Origin: Erythrocercus mccallii
Taxonomy: Eukaryota; Chordata; Aves; Passeriformes; Dicruridae
Length of the DNA stretch: 64,000 bases
Direction of reading: 5' to 3'
Assembly: GCA_013397435.1 (NCBI GenBank)
Contig: VZRG01002958.1
Coordinates: 1 to 64,000 of the forward strand
Position 1 is the stretch's first letter. Each line of letters opens with the position of its first letter. The position numbers and the translations under genes were made by a program. Below, piece by piece: positions 36,201-47,675 of the stretch. Below the pieces are notes generated by a model. That model made no database searches and had not been told where the DNA came from. It saw only the letters and a program-made list of their open reading frames with translations.

Positions 36201-39200
36201 TATCTGTGTGTTGGAGAGGTTTAGGGTTGTGATACTTTGTTCCAGTTGCTTCTGTTGTGCTCTTGGGTTCTGTTCTTGCTGATGCCATCAGAGGTGTCAG
36301 ATGTGCTGAGGGGACCCACTGATGCCTTCTCATTTGATACCCCAATAAATGGGTGGAAGGTTCCCAGCATCTAAAAAAAGCCCTCCATCCACCCAGCTAA
36401 GCCTTCTTGTCTGTGTGTTTTAGGGCCCATTTCCTATCCTTAACCACTGTTCCAGGACCTTTTGGGGAAAGCAAGAGTAGATCCTGGCTGTAAATGAAGT
36501 GCATGACTTAATGGAGGGATGAGTGGGCATTCCTGATATCCAAGAGATGTTTTTTGCCCTCTCCCCAGGCCAGCCAGGACCTGTGAACAGGGCCCATCAT
36601 CTCTGCACTAGTAATCCCATTTTACAAGCGGCATTTCATATTCAGAGGATGTTAAAGCAAATTAAATCCTCCAAGCAGCTTACTGCAAGATGACTCTGTG
36701 CATGTACTTGTGAGACTCGACAGGGCGTTGAGCTCCAGGCTGGGAAAGCCCTGTACCAACCCAGCCCTGTGGTGGGAGCAGCTGCGATCTGCCTGTCGGT
36801 CCTTTGCCCTTGTCAAAGCATGGTGGCATTGCATAGGGAACACTGCTGCTGTAGCAGTCCTGAAAATGGAAAAAAATGTAGTTGGTGGATCTTATTTGAT
36901 ATTCTCTTCTAGGCAGCTGTTTCTACACTGCCTGAACAGGAGCCAGGAGGAAAAAGAGAGGTTTTTTGCTGGCTTTGCTCTTGCTTTTACTTATTACCGA
37001 AACCATTGTAATTAAACGTGGACTTGCTCACTCAGCCCAGCTGTTGCTTTTCTTTTTGATCCTGCCTGAAATTACAGTGGTGGATGTTTGACCTCCTAGG
37101 CCATTTTCATGCCCTGTAGGCTGGTATAAACACCAGGTACAATGTGCCTTTGAAGCAAGCAGGCACCGCTCCCACAGAGTTCAGGAGGTGCTGTGCTTGC
37201 AGAGCCCCGGGCTGCATTGGAGCTGCGAGGGTTTGGACCTCAGTACAAGACCCAGCAGGAAGAGGCACTGCAGGAAAGCTCTGACCCTCAGAGCATATAC
37301 TTGCCCTGAACAAAAAAAGCCAGATAAACTCTAGCCTGTTCATGATGGATGCCTTCCTCCCAGAGCCTACAGTAGAGCAGTTCATATGGACTGACTATGA
37401 AATGGTGTGAAAAGCTTCAGGCTTTTTCTTTTAGAAATCATTTACTCTGATACATGCTGATTTTTTATCTTTGTGAAAGAATAGGGATGGTGGGAGAACC
37501 TGATGCCTGTTTGCAGCATCCTGACGTGTTATTGTAATTTCTAAGCCGACCTTCCTCTCCAGCCTGGCCCCTCCTAGGAGCTACTTTGCATCCAAAGCTT
37601 TTTCTTGCAAAAGATGCTCTTTCTGCATGAGTTGGCTGGATCCCTTTGTTATTATGACCAACACTAGTTACTTGAGATCATGTGTGGACACTCATGGACA
37701 GGCACAGGCTCTCAGTTTTTGGATTCTTCAGATGATCCAGAGCAAGTGCTGCAGTACTTGCATGCCTCTAGGGAGCAATTCCCTTTCATAGCAATCTCAT
37801 GGGATTTTATTCCTCAGAAAGCAGGAATTTATAGTCTTCAGCTCAGCATCAACTACAAATAATTATTTAGCTAAAACTCTTGAACATTTTTCTTGTACAG
37901 GATGAGTAAGAATGCCAGTAAAGCAAGTAATCAAGACCTTTGGGGGAGCTGGAGGTGGGGTTTCTTCAATAGTCGCTTAAGCACTTGTATAGTTCTGCTC
38001 TTCCTAGTGAATTCAAAGATTCCCATCTTTCTCCTGCTCTTCCCTTAATGTGCTCCAGGGAGTGCTGTTCTCCCAGATGGAGAGATCCAGCCCCTTGCAC
38101 CACAGCCAAACGTCTGGGTGTAGTAGCACATGACATACTTTTCTGTGAACATGATGAACCAGCTAGGGGCAATACTCTGTGCCCTAGAGCTAGTTTTACT
38201 TATTTCCTATTCATATGATTTTGTTGTGAAAGATTAAATGTGGCAATAGCTGTTCCAAGTAAATAATTTCTCTTTGGGTCTTAGATCCCTTGTTGTTATT
38301 AACTTCATTTTAATTATTCATTGTTAGTGTCTGTCTACTGCTTTACACTCCTTGAGTCAATGTGGTAACAAGGTTAGGTGAGTTTTTAGAATATCTTGGT
38401 TTTATTTGCTAGTGGAACTGAAATTAATTACTCTACAGGGATGAATGTGGAAAGGTGTTTGTATGTGTCAGGGAGGGGAAGTTTGTCGTTGGGAAAAATG
38501 ATTTGTTCAGTGTTGAAGTGTTTTCATCAGCCATAGTAAATAAGATGCTGATTGCTGCACACTTCTAAATCATGTGAAACACCTCATCCTCTGAGCATCT
38601 GCCTCCTCTCTTGAAGTCAGTGTCACATGAAATGAGAATCCACAGCACCGAGGGTGCCCATCTCAGCCAGTGCAGCAGCGAGGGCACCCACAGGAGTTTC
38701 ACAGCCCAGCTGAGGAGCCAAGCGAGTCTGGCTGTCCAATCTGTGGCCACACTACCATTGAATCCTGTGCTGGGGACCTGACTGTTTCCTGCAGACAGGC
38801 TTATCCAGAGCTGCAGTCACCTCTGAGGCTTAGCTGTGAGTGGGAGAGCTTTGCCATTTTGGGACTTTGCCCCTTTTCTGAACAGTTCTTTCTCCTGAGC
38901 TTATGTTAAACCTAATTTGATAAGAAACAGAGCTCTGAGTGTGGGAAGTTTCATACTCACTCTCCCAGACTCAAAGCAAAATGTGCACTAAACATCCTTG
39001 TTTTAAACTAGTCTCTCAGGAGCAGTTCTTTCTTGTTCTCAGGCCAAATGAGTCAATGCCTTCTACCCTAGCCTCTGTTTTGCAACAGAAATGAATGAGA
39101 TTCTTTCACTCTGTGCTGTGCTTTCCTGTGGCCGTGCTACCACAAGTGCAGTTGCCTTTCTTTGGGACAATGGCATCTTATTGGAAAGAAGTTTAACAGT

Positions 39201-40040
39201 GCCTGTACAGCTCTGTGCCTTGCTCCAGTCCTCTGTCTTGATGTGGCTAAGCTGGATCCCTGGGCTGGACTAAGTGGGATCAGCTGTGTCTTTTTCTAGT
39301 CTCATTGGAGGTTCAGCAGAATGGAATCTCAGCTATTTGAGGACTTACTTCTCTAAAGCATCTGTCTTATAAAATAAAAACAACCCCCCACTACTCTGGG
39401 GCCTTTGATAATTCCCCAATGAAAGTTGTGGGGCAGCTTTCCCTTAGGGCAGTACAGGTTTTATGAGGCTTATTTTCATATGCTTTCATCTCTTGGATCA
39501 TGAGCATTTCTCTTTCTCCCTCTGTGAAAATGATTGAGGAAATTAACTGCTAATGGGGAATGAAGCCAGCTGTATTTTTATTCCAGACCCCTTGCAAAGT
39601 TGCGAAGAGAAACCCCTGTATCTTCCCATGTTGGACTTGCTCTGACTGGAGTGAGAGGTGAGAAGGGCAGCCTTGCTTTATGGATAAATCCTGGGATTGA
39701 AGGTGGATGCTAAGAGCTCCTGTTCCCAGCTGTGCCATGCCTTGGGCATGTGTCTACCAAGATTTGTTTCCACTCCCGTTTTATTTTGCTTTTATATTGT
39801 TTTCTTGCATATTAACTGAGCTGTGCCATGTCCCTTGAGTGTCTCCCCCATACCAGATGCTTGTGTTACATCCTCTTGCTTTCCCACACTTGTGTTCCTC
39901 CCTTTTTCTCATGTCAAGGAGCAAGTTCAGCTGAATCATTCTTCATAAAATATGAATCAAGTAAGTAAGGCTGGAGTGGCAGTCAGAGTAGAGTGATGCG
40001 CCCTGCTCTCAGGCAGTCTTATTGCCCCAGGCTTTTCACA

Positions 40041-40100
40041 TAGTAGTGGCTTCATTCATGGAAAATCTCATACTAGAGGCCTCATTCATGGAAAATTAGC
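40041..40100. repeat. 30-bp imperfect tandem duplication
   Basis: Two 30-bp units (40041-40070, 40071-40100) share the core TCATTCATGGAAAAT with several differences elsewhere. It is an old local duplication in CFDP1 intron 5. Confidence 0.8.
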
Positions 40101-41034
40101 ACACCAGTATTTTCCAGCACATTTGTTAGCCAAAACTTTGATCTGCATGCTATGTTGTCAGCCTTGTGCAGGACTGTGTTGTGTTTAGAGAATGGGCATG
40201 CTCAGGCTGGCTGGATTGATATCAAGATGTGAAGTCAAGTAATTAGGGTTAGTTACCAACTGATGCCAGCTTTCTCCCTTTCTGCATGAAAGGAGGTGGT
40301 GGTGTGATTGAGCTCTTGAAGGGTGCTTGGTCTCTCTTCAGAGCTGCAATCTCTTCAGCTGGTACCAGTCTCTGCCACTGCTCTTTTGTTTGATTCAAGA
40401 AAAAGACCAAGACAGGCTGAGCAAGTCTGTCTGCCTGGCCCATGGGGATTCCCTCTGCCATGAGGATGATTAGGATAGCTGGGATTTACTTCAGCTGTTG
40501 ATGTCCTGGTGTGGGGGTGGCAGAGCCCCCCATTTTTTCCACTGCTCTTATTCCTGTGGAAAAACTGAGCCTTAAGTGAACTGGTGCACAGTCTGAGCTG
40601 AAAGGGCACCTTAAACAAGTTCCAGTCTGTCTCAAGCTCTCCAGGGTGCTCTAATCCAGTCTGCCAAGCCATGGAGTACTTTGTTTCCCTATCCAAGGAG
40701 TTTCAAAGCCTTACTAATGTGTTGGGTTACAGCCCAGTCCTTTTTGCCCCTGAGCCCTTGCTGTTGTGCTTTTCAGAGCGCGCGTGGTCCTTGAGGCAGT
40801 TGCTGTACAGAGGGACCCTCTGCAGAGGCAGATAACCACTGTTGTGTTGGCAGCAGATGTCCCTCCGGGTGTGCAAGGACGTGTGTGACATGCTCTTGTA
40901 CCCACTGAGGAAGGGAGTGGAGGGAACAGATTTATTTGACGTTTCTGTTGGAGACCAGTCTTTTTTCTGGGAATCCCAGGGGAAGATGTATTTTGTGCCA
41001 TCTCTTCTCATGGCATCTGCTATTGATTCTTCCC

Positions 41035-41226
41035 TGTGAGGGTGGCGCAGCCCTGGCACAGGCTGCCCAGAGGAGCTGAGGCTGCCCCATCCCTAGGAGT
41101 GTTCAAGGCCAGGTTGGATGGGGCTTGGAACAACCTGGACTAGTGCAAGGTGTGCCTGCCCAAGGCAGAGAGGTGGAATGAGATGATCCTTTCCAACCCA
41201 AACCATTCTAGGATTCTACGATTATC
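41035..41226 (+). mobile_element. CR1 LINE 3' tail (plus orientation) in CFDP1 intron 5
   Basis: It reads GGCACAGGCTGCCCAGAGGA, then GTTCAAGGCCAGGTTGGATG and GATGATCCTTTCCAACCC, and ends in the CR1-type short 3' repeat ATTCTAGGATTCTACGATTATC-like region at about 41206-41226. It is a 5'-truncated insertion in the sense direction of CFDP1. Confidence 0.95.
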
Positions 41227-43275
41227 AGCAAAATAATAGAGGATATATGTGAGTCTGATCTGACCTCGTGCAAAAGCTTTGATACCCTTTCAAGAGCTCA
41301 TACTTCAGTGCTGTTACTAAAAGCCCCCAGGCAGCCAGTGGACAATAGTGATGCCTGTTCATCGCCTGACTGCCTGGCTGGAGAACAATGATGACATTTC
41401 TTGAAGTAACAAGTCCTGGGCATGTGCAGGGTTGGATTGTAACTTTTTTTTTCCCCCTTTAAGCTTCAGGCTTGAGAGCAGCAGGTCTTGTTGCAGCACC
41501 CATGAATACAAATACAGAGGAAATTTGCACCTCTTGGAAAATACTGTAAGAAAGTAAATGGTTGGTGTTTTAGATGCTTGCCTGTTTTGCCTTGAGGTTG
41601 AGTAGCATGTGCTGTGTGTCAGCAGTATGTGTTTGCTGTTCAGAGGTCAGTTCAGATGCTTGTTTAGCAGCAAGGAGGGGGTTAAAGTGAACTCGGGAAG
41701 GCTGGCTGATTGCTGCTCATGGCTTTCATAATGCAAAGCCTGTGGGAATTCAGCCGCTTCGGCTTCATCTCCCCCCACCCCCTCCCCTCTGCTAGAGGCA
41801 GGATAACCTTCCTGACTCCTCTGGAGCTGCGTCCCTGCCAGTACGGCTTGCACAGGGAAGCTCTGCGAAAACCCAGCAGAAGCGTGAGCATGTGAAAGAT
41901 GAGATTTTTAAACTTTCTTGGGAGAACACTGAAAGAGTAATTTTTCAGCACTGTCGTACTGTTACCTTACACTGTGACTGGGATGCAGCATGTCTGCCTC
42001 TTCATCTGTGACCTGCAGATTTCCCATTGCAGGGCGGCTGAGGAAGCAGCTGGTATATGCGATATCTCCAACTCTCTGGAGACTGGAATACGGGGATGTC
42101 CTTGGCTTTGCCATAGGTTCTGGATGATGCACAGCAAAGTTGTTTAGGCCAGAAAAATAGGAAGATGGTTCAGCAGTGGTTTGTACAGCACTCTGCACAC
42201 TGACCTGCAGCCACCATGGTGCTGCAATGTGCACCCTGTGACAAGAGGTTTCATCTAACATTTGGTGTTAGAGAAGTGCTAAACAGACAGTGCAACCCAG
42301 GGCCTTCTGTGTAGCATCTGCTTTAAGGACAAGCACCATCATGGTGTTTTTCCTTATGTGCGAAATCCCTTCTGCCTCCCTGCTGTTTGCAGTAACCCTT
42401 TGGAAAGCTGGAATGAGTCTCCTTTTCCTTTCCCACTCACATGCGTGCATTTGTGAGCCTTGCCAGCACTACTTGGCTAGTTGCATTGGGAGGGATTTTT
42501 TTCTACTTTCCCAAGTCAAAGAAAAGTGTATAGCATTTGTTTTGGAAACAAAAACACTACTCGAAAATTACATGACCTCTGCAAACAGATCAGCACAAAA
42601 CAGGTCATGTGCTTTGGGCTGACTTTGAAGACTGACCAGATAGCTGACTGCATCCTTGCTTTATGGTTTCATGGCTGTTGTGTACCCTTAAGAATCTTTT
42701 GAAGGAGTAGTATAGCAGCAGCTTTAGGGGTCCTGTGGGACAGTCAGGGTGCTCAGCAGCTTCCCCTGGTCAGTGTTGTGATTGCAGGTCAGGGTTTGGA
42801 TTTTTATGGGGATAGAATACCTGCACTCAAACAAATGGGGGAAGGGTTTTTCATCCTTACTTTTCTTGAAGCTTTTGAAAGTAAAAGTTTATTGGTGAAT
42901 ATTAGTAGGAGGTTGTTGGTCGTATCTGCTGAGGAACACTACAGAGCTCTCTATCTTCTACTTCCTTTGTTACAAACAAATGTCTCTTGGAAAAAAGTTT
43001 CCTGCTGCCTCTTTCTTTTAGCGCTAGCCAGGCTAGATGGGAAGTAGGTAGCATCGCTGTTACAAGAAGTGCTTTTCTGTCACTGCATGGCACAGGAATC
43101 CTCTGGTCAGCTTTGATACCTTCCTACCGCCACAACCTGCCCTGCTCATGTTGAGCCAGGTCAGCAGGTACTTGTGCTGCTTTGTCCTTAGTATGTGACT
43201 AAGTGGCAGGTGTCACACTAGATCATTTGGAGTCAGATCTGCTCTTGAAATAAAAGGAAGGCTTTGAGTGCCATC

Positions 43276-45177
43276 CAGACTAAACCAGCCCAACATCTCA
43301 GCCTGAAGCAGTTTTGGGCAGCATGTACAGCTGTATTGGAACACAGTGCCTTTATGAGCCCACCCTGGCCTCTTGCTACTGTGTTTGTTTTTTTTTTTTT
43401 TGAGTAACAAAAAATGCAAACCTTCAGTGTCCTTTCTTTGTCAAGAACTGTGCTTTGCAGGAGGGACTCTAGGCTTTAGCACCATTTTCTAGGTAATTTG
43501 AGCCAGAACCAGTGGGTTTGTGATGTGTGCTGAAGGTACCAAACCCCTTGCTGGAATGGGTGATAATGTTTGGGACCAACTGTCCTGTTAATGTACCCCC
43601 TGGTCCTGATTGCTGCGCTGTGGTTATTGTCTTCATTCATCCTAACTGTTAAATGGAGAGGTGAAGGCACTCACAGGCTGGTGTGCCTGAAGTTACCTGG
43701 GAAGCCTGGTTGATGCAATTTCCCAGATCTTAGGCTGGCCCTGAGCTTCTGGATTACCTTTCTTGTAGCACTTGCTTCCCATGTAGCCTTTGTGACTGCT
43801 GGGCTAAGTACTGCTGCTTTTAGGTGAAAAGTCTGATTGTGCATGAAAAAAAGGTTTTCAATAAAAACAAAAAAGACAAAACTCCAAAACCCTCTCTGAA
43901 CTGGTCATGCCTAACATGGCAGGCCTGCAGATTGGCTCCTCTGTGTCAACTACTGTCAGCTACAGCCTCTGCCTGGCTGCTGGGGCTGAGAGCCAGAAAT
44001 GCTCAGGAATTCATCTGCCTCAGGTCCTCATGGCACACTTGTTCCCAGCCGCCCCTGTGCCAAAGCAGTGGCCTTTGTCTGACCTCTCTGGTAAAGAATT
44101 GTATCTAATTTTGAGTTCTTCAACTCAAATAAATGAGGAATCCTCCCTTTCTTTGAGCTTAATTAACAGTGGCAACTAATTGTTGAACAAATAATTTCAA
44201 ACAGTTACAAATATGCCAGAACTTCCCAGAATACAGCAAATTTCTTGAGCTCTGCTCTTGTGGGTCTTACTTAGTTGTCACTAGGATGTGGTTGTGTTTG
44301 TGCCTATTTCATGTGGAAGAGATTGCCACTGCCCCTCTTGCTCTCCAGCTCTCTCAAGGTGCCTATCTCTGAATTTGAGGATGAACAGTGGCTGATTTAT
44401 GTAATTTACTGGCTTGACCAAGGGCAAACTCCCCAGCTGTATAGCTGTGAGTGATTCATCTTTCCTCATCCATGGAGATAAATGTCAGGATGGATGTCAG
44501 CTGTCTGGCTGATGCATGAGTGAATCTGCTTTCACATGTGCACCTTGAGCCAAATGTACACGCATGAATTTTTTACTGTTTGTGATAAACCTGGAAATGC
44601 AGATTGTGTTGGAGGAAGAGGCCTCTTGGTTTTAAATATTGATACCAATATAACAGGGCTGTGGCTGTGACAATCTGGGAGCCTTGAAGCAATAGCTCAG
44701 AGATTATGCTGAATGCCATGGGGAATTCAGTGGTGTGTAAAATAAAAGGAAGCTCTTTGCAAAGTGGTAACATGCTTCAGATGGAGAAATAATGGACGGG
44801 GTCCTCCTCAGGTCCTCAGGCTGTGGGGCTGAAAATCAAGAGATTCAGGCTGAGTCTTTGGAAGAGGCCCCTGACAGTTTTTTTCATTTATTTTGATTTG
44901 TAATGTAGCTAGAAAGAGAGCAGCTGCTCAGAAACCTAGGCGCCTGTGGATTGATTGCTGTGGAGGAAGAGGTGAAGACCCTGTTACTTGGAAATGCTCA
45001 AAGCTTGGGGAGCTGGATGTGGTAGGTTATCATCAGCTCTAGAGCCTCAGTTCAGAGAGACAGTATTCTGCTGTGTGGTTCTTCATCAGCTAATCAAATT
45101 GAACAGTCATGCAGAAGGCATGCTGAGGGCTGAGAAACTTCTTAAAGTAACTTTAAGTGTTCTGATCTCTTCACTGC
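43276..45177 (+). repeat. Copy 1 of a 1,902-bp direct duplication (probable assembly artefact)
   Basis: This segment recurs at 45179-47080 with a constant offset of 1903 and no length change that I could find, including the same 14-T homopolymer. Copy 1 ends exactly at the N at 45178. Three of the four mismatches fall in its last 150 bp (45028, 45029, 45111). The most likely explanation is the 3' end of one contig overlapping the next. Confidence 0.95.
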
Positions 45178-45178
45178 N
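45178..45178. other. Single-N assembly gap
   Basis: This is the only ambiguous base in the window. It sits exactly between the two copies of the 1,902-bp duplication, as a scaffolder would place it when the estimated gap is zero or negative. Confidence 0.95.
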
Positions 45179-47080
45179 CAGACTAAACCAGCCCAACATC
45201 TCAGCCTGAAGCAGTTTTGGGCAGCATGTACAGCTGTATTGGAACACAGTGCCTTTATGAGCCCACCCTGGCCTCTTGCTACTGTGTTTGTTTTTTTTTT
45301 TTTTGAGTAACAAAAAATGCAAACCTTCAGTGTCCTTTCTTTGTCAAGAACTGTGCTTTGCGGGAGGGACTCTAGGCTTTAGCACCATTTTCTAGGTAAT
45401 TTGAGCCAGAACCAGTGGGTTTGTGATGTGTGCTGAAGGTACCAAACCCCTTGCTGGAATGGGTGATAATGTTTGGGACCAACTGTCCTGTTAATGTACC
45501 CCCTGGTCCTGATTGCTGCGCTGTGGTTATTGTCTTCATTCATCCTAACTGTTAAATGGAGAGGTGAAGGCACTCACAGGCTGGTGTGCCTGAAGTTACC
45601 TGGGAAGCCTGGTTGATGCAATTTCCCAGATCTTAGGCTGGCCCTGAGCTTCTGGATTACCTTTCTTGTAGCACTTGCTTCCCATGTAGCCTTTGTGACT
45701 GCTGGGCTAAGTACTGCTGCTTTTAGGTGAAAAGTCTGATTGTGCATGAAAAAAAGGTTTTCAATAAAAACAAAAAAGACAAAACTCCAAAACCCTCTCT
45801 GAACTGGTCATGCCTAACATGGCAGGCCTGCAGATTGGCTCCTCTGTGTCAACTACTGTCAGCTACAGCCTCTGCCTGGCTGCTGGGGCTGAGAGCCAGA
45901 AATGCTCAGGAATTCATCTGCCTCAGGTCCTCATGGCACACTTGTTCCCAGCCGCCCCTGTGCCAAAGCAGTGGCCTTTGTCTGACCTCTCTGGTAAAGA
46001 ATTGTATCTAATTTTGAGTTCTTCAACTCAAATAAATGAGGAATCCTCCCTTTCTTTGAGCTTAATTAACAGTGGCAACTAATTGTTGAACAAATAATTT
46101 CAAACAGTTACAAATATGCCAGAACTTCCCAGAATACAGCAAATTTCTTGAGCTCTGCTCTTGTGGGTCTTACTTAGTTGTCACTAGGATGTGGTTGTGT
46201 TTGTGCCTATTTCATGTGGAAGAGATTGCCACTGCCCCTCTTGCTCTCCAGCTCTCTCAAGGTGCCTATCTCTGAATTTGAGGATGAACAGTGGCTGATT
46301 TATGTAATTTACTGGCTTGACCAAGGGCAAACTCCCCAGCTGTATAGCTGTGAGTGATTCATCTTTCCTCATCCATGGAGATAAATGTCAGGATGGATGT
46401 CAGCTGTCTGGCTGATGCATGAGTGAATCTGCTTTCACATGTGCACCTTGAGCCAAATGTACACGCATGAATTTTTTACTGTTTGTGATAAACCTGGAAA
46501 TGCAGATTGTGTTGGAGGAAGAGGCCTCTTGGTTTTAAATATTGATACCAATATAACAGGGCTGTGGCTGTGACAATCTGGGAGCCTTGAAGCAATAGCT
46601 CAGAGATTATGCTGAATGCCATGGGGAATTCAGTGGTGTGTAAAATAAAAGGAAGCTCTTTGCAAAGTGGTAACATGCTTCAGATGGAGAAATAATGGAC
46701 GGGGTCCTCCTCAGGTCCTCAGGCTGTGGGGCTGAAAATCAAGAGATTCAGGCTGAGTCTTTGGAAGAGGCCCCTGACAGTTTTTTTCATTTATTTTGAT
46801 TTGTAATGTAGCTAGAAAGAGAGCAGCTGCTCAGAAACCTAGGCGCCTGTGGATTGATTGCTGTGGAGGAAGAGGTGAAGACCCTGTTACTTGGAAATGC
46901 TCAAAGCTTGGGGAGCTGGATGTGGTAGGTCGTCATCAGCTCTAGAGCCTCAGTTCAGAGAGACAGTATTCTGCTGTGTGGTTCTTCATCAGCTAATCAA
47001 ATTGAACAGTCATCCAGAAGGCATGCTGAGGGCTGAGAAACTTCTTAAAGTAACTTTAAGTGTTCTGATCTCTTCACTGC
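45179..47080 (+). repeat. Copy 2 of the 1,902-bp direct duplication (probable assembly artefact)
   Basis: Copy 2 begins one base after the N and ends where sequence homologous to the end of copy 1 stops (CTTCACTGC), then continues into unique sequence. The fourth mismatch (45362) lies 183 bp from its start. Near-identity and position at an N argue for an uncollapsed overlap rather than a recent genomic duplication. Confidence 0.95.
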
Positions 47081-47561
47081 CTTTAAGACTTTGAGCCATG
47101 TGTGGAGCTAATACACAGTCAGACATGCTGGGGTTCCTGCCTGTGCAGTTTCCTCTTCTCCATCACAGCTTGTGAATAAATTGTAAGAAGCCTGCAGACT
47201 CCTGAGCTGGCTCCACATAGAGTGCACCTGCCAGTTCTCAGAGGGCTTGCTAGCAAAGCATAGCTTTGTGCAGAATGAGCTGTGCTGCTTTCAGATCTGA
47301 GCTGGCTTTGTGCCTTCCTGTGCCTGGTCTAATCAGCTCTCTCCAAGTGGGATTTGCTGGGCAGTGCCTGTTGGGGCACCCGGGCTGGCTGAACCACAGT
47401 GAACGGAGGTCTGACACGTTGGGCATTGCAGCCCCACTTCCTCCTGCTGCTGTGAGGGTGGGGAGCTGGCTGTAGGATATTTTCTGACTTTTACATTAAC
47501 TGGTTCTAGTAAGTGTCGTCTACCACATAACTAGTAGTGACTTCTTATGTAATCTTTGCAG

Positions 47562-47675
47562 GCTGTTCCAATACAGAATGTAGCTCTTGCTACAAGAAAC
47601 CTTCAAAATAAAGGGGTAGCTGTTGATGAGGGTAGCAGAGAACATCCTAGCACAACTGGGACTCCTCTGGGAAAG
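47562..47675 (+). other. Splice-flanked 114-bp open segment in CFDP1 intron 5, possible cryptic exon
   Basis: The segment is preceded by a good acceptor (CTTATGTAATCTTTGCAG) and followed by a donor (GGGAAAG|GTAAAG). It is open for 38 codons in phase 0. It does not match CFDP1, and in the phase required after exon 5 it meets a stop codon within eight codons. It may be chance, a non-coding or poison exon, or an exon of an unannotated transcript. Confidence 0.2.

Noticed and set aside
37900..37985. Acceptor-like CTTGTACAG followed by an open stretch starting GATGAGTAAG, considered as CFDP1 exon 6
   Set aside because: The encoded residues do not match the conserved CFDP1 segment and no suitable donor follows.
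43213..45322. Pairs of identical open frames considered as a small tandem gene family
   Set aside because: They come from the 1,902-bp duplication around the N and encode nothing recognisable, including a poly-Lys run from a poly-T tract.
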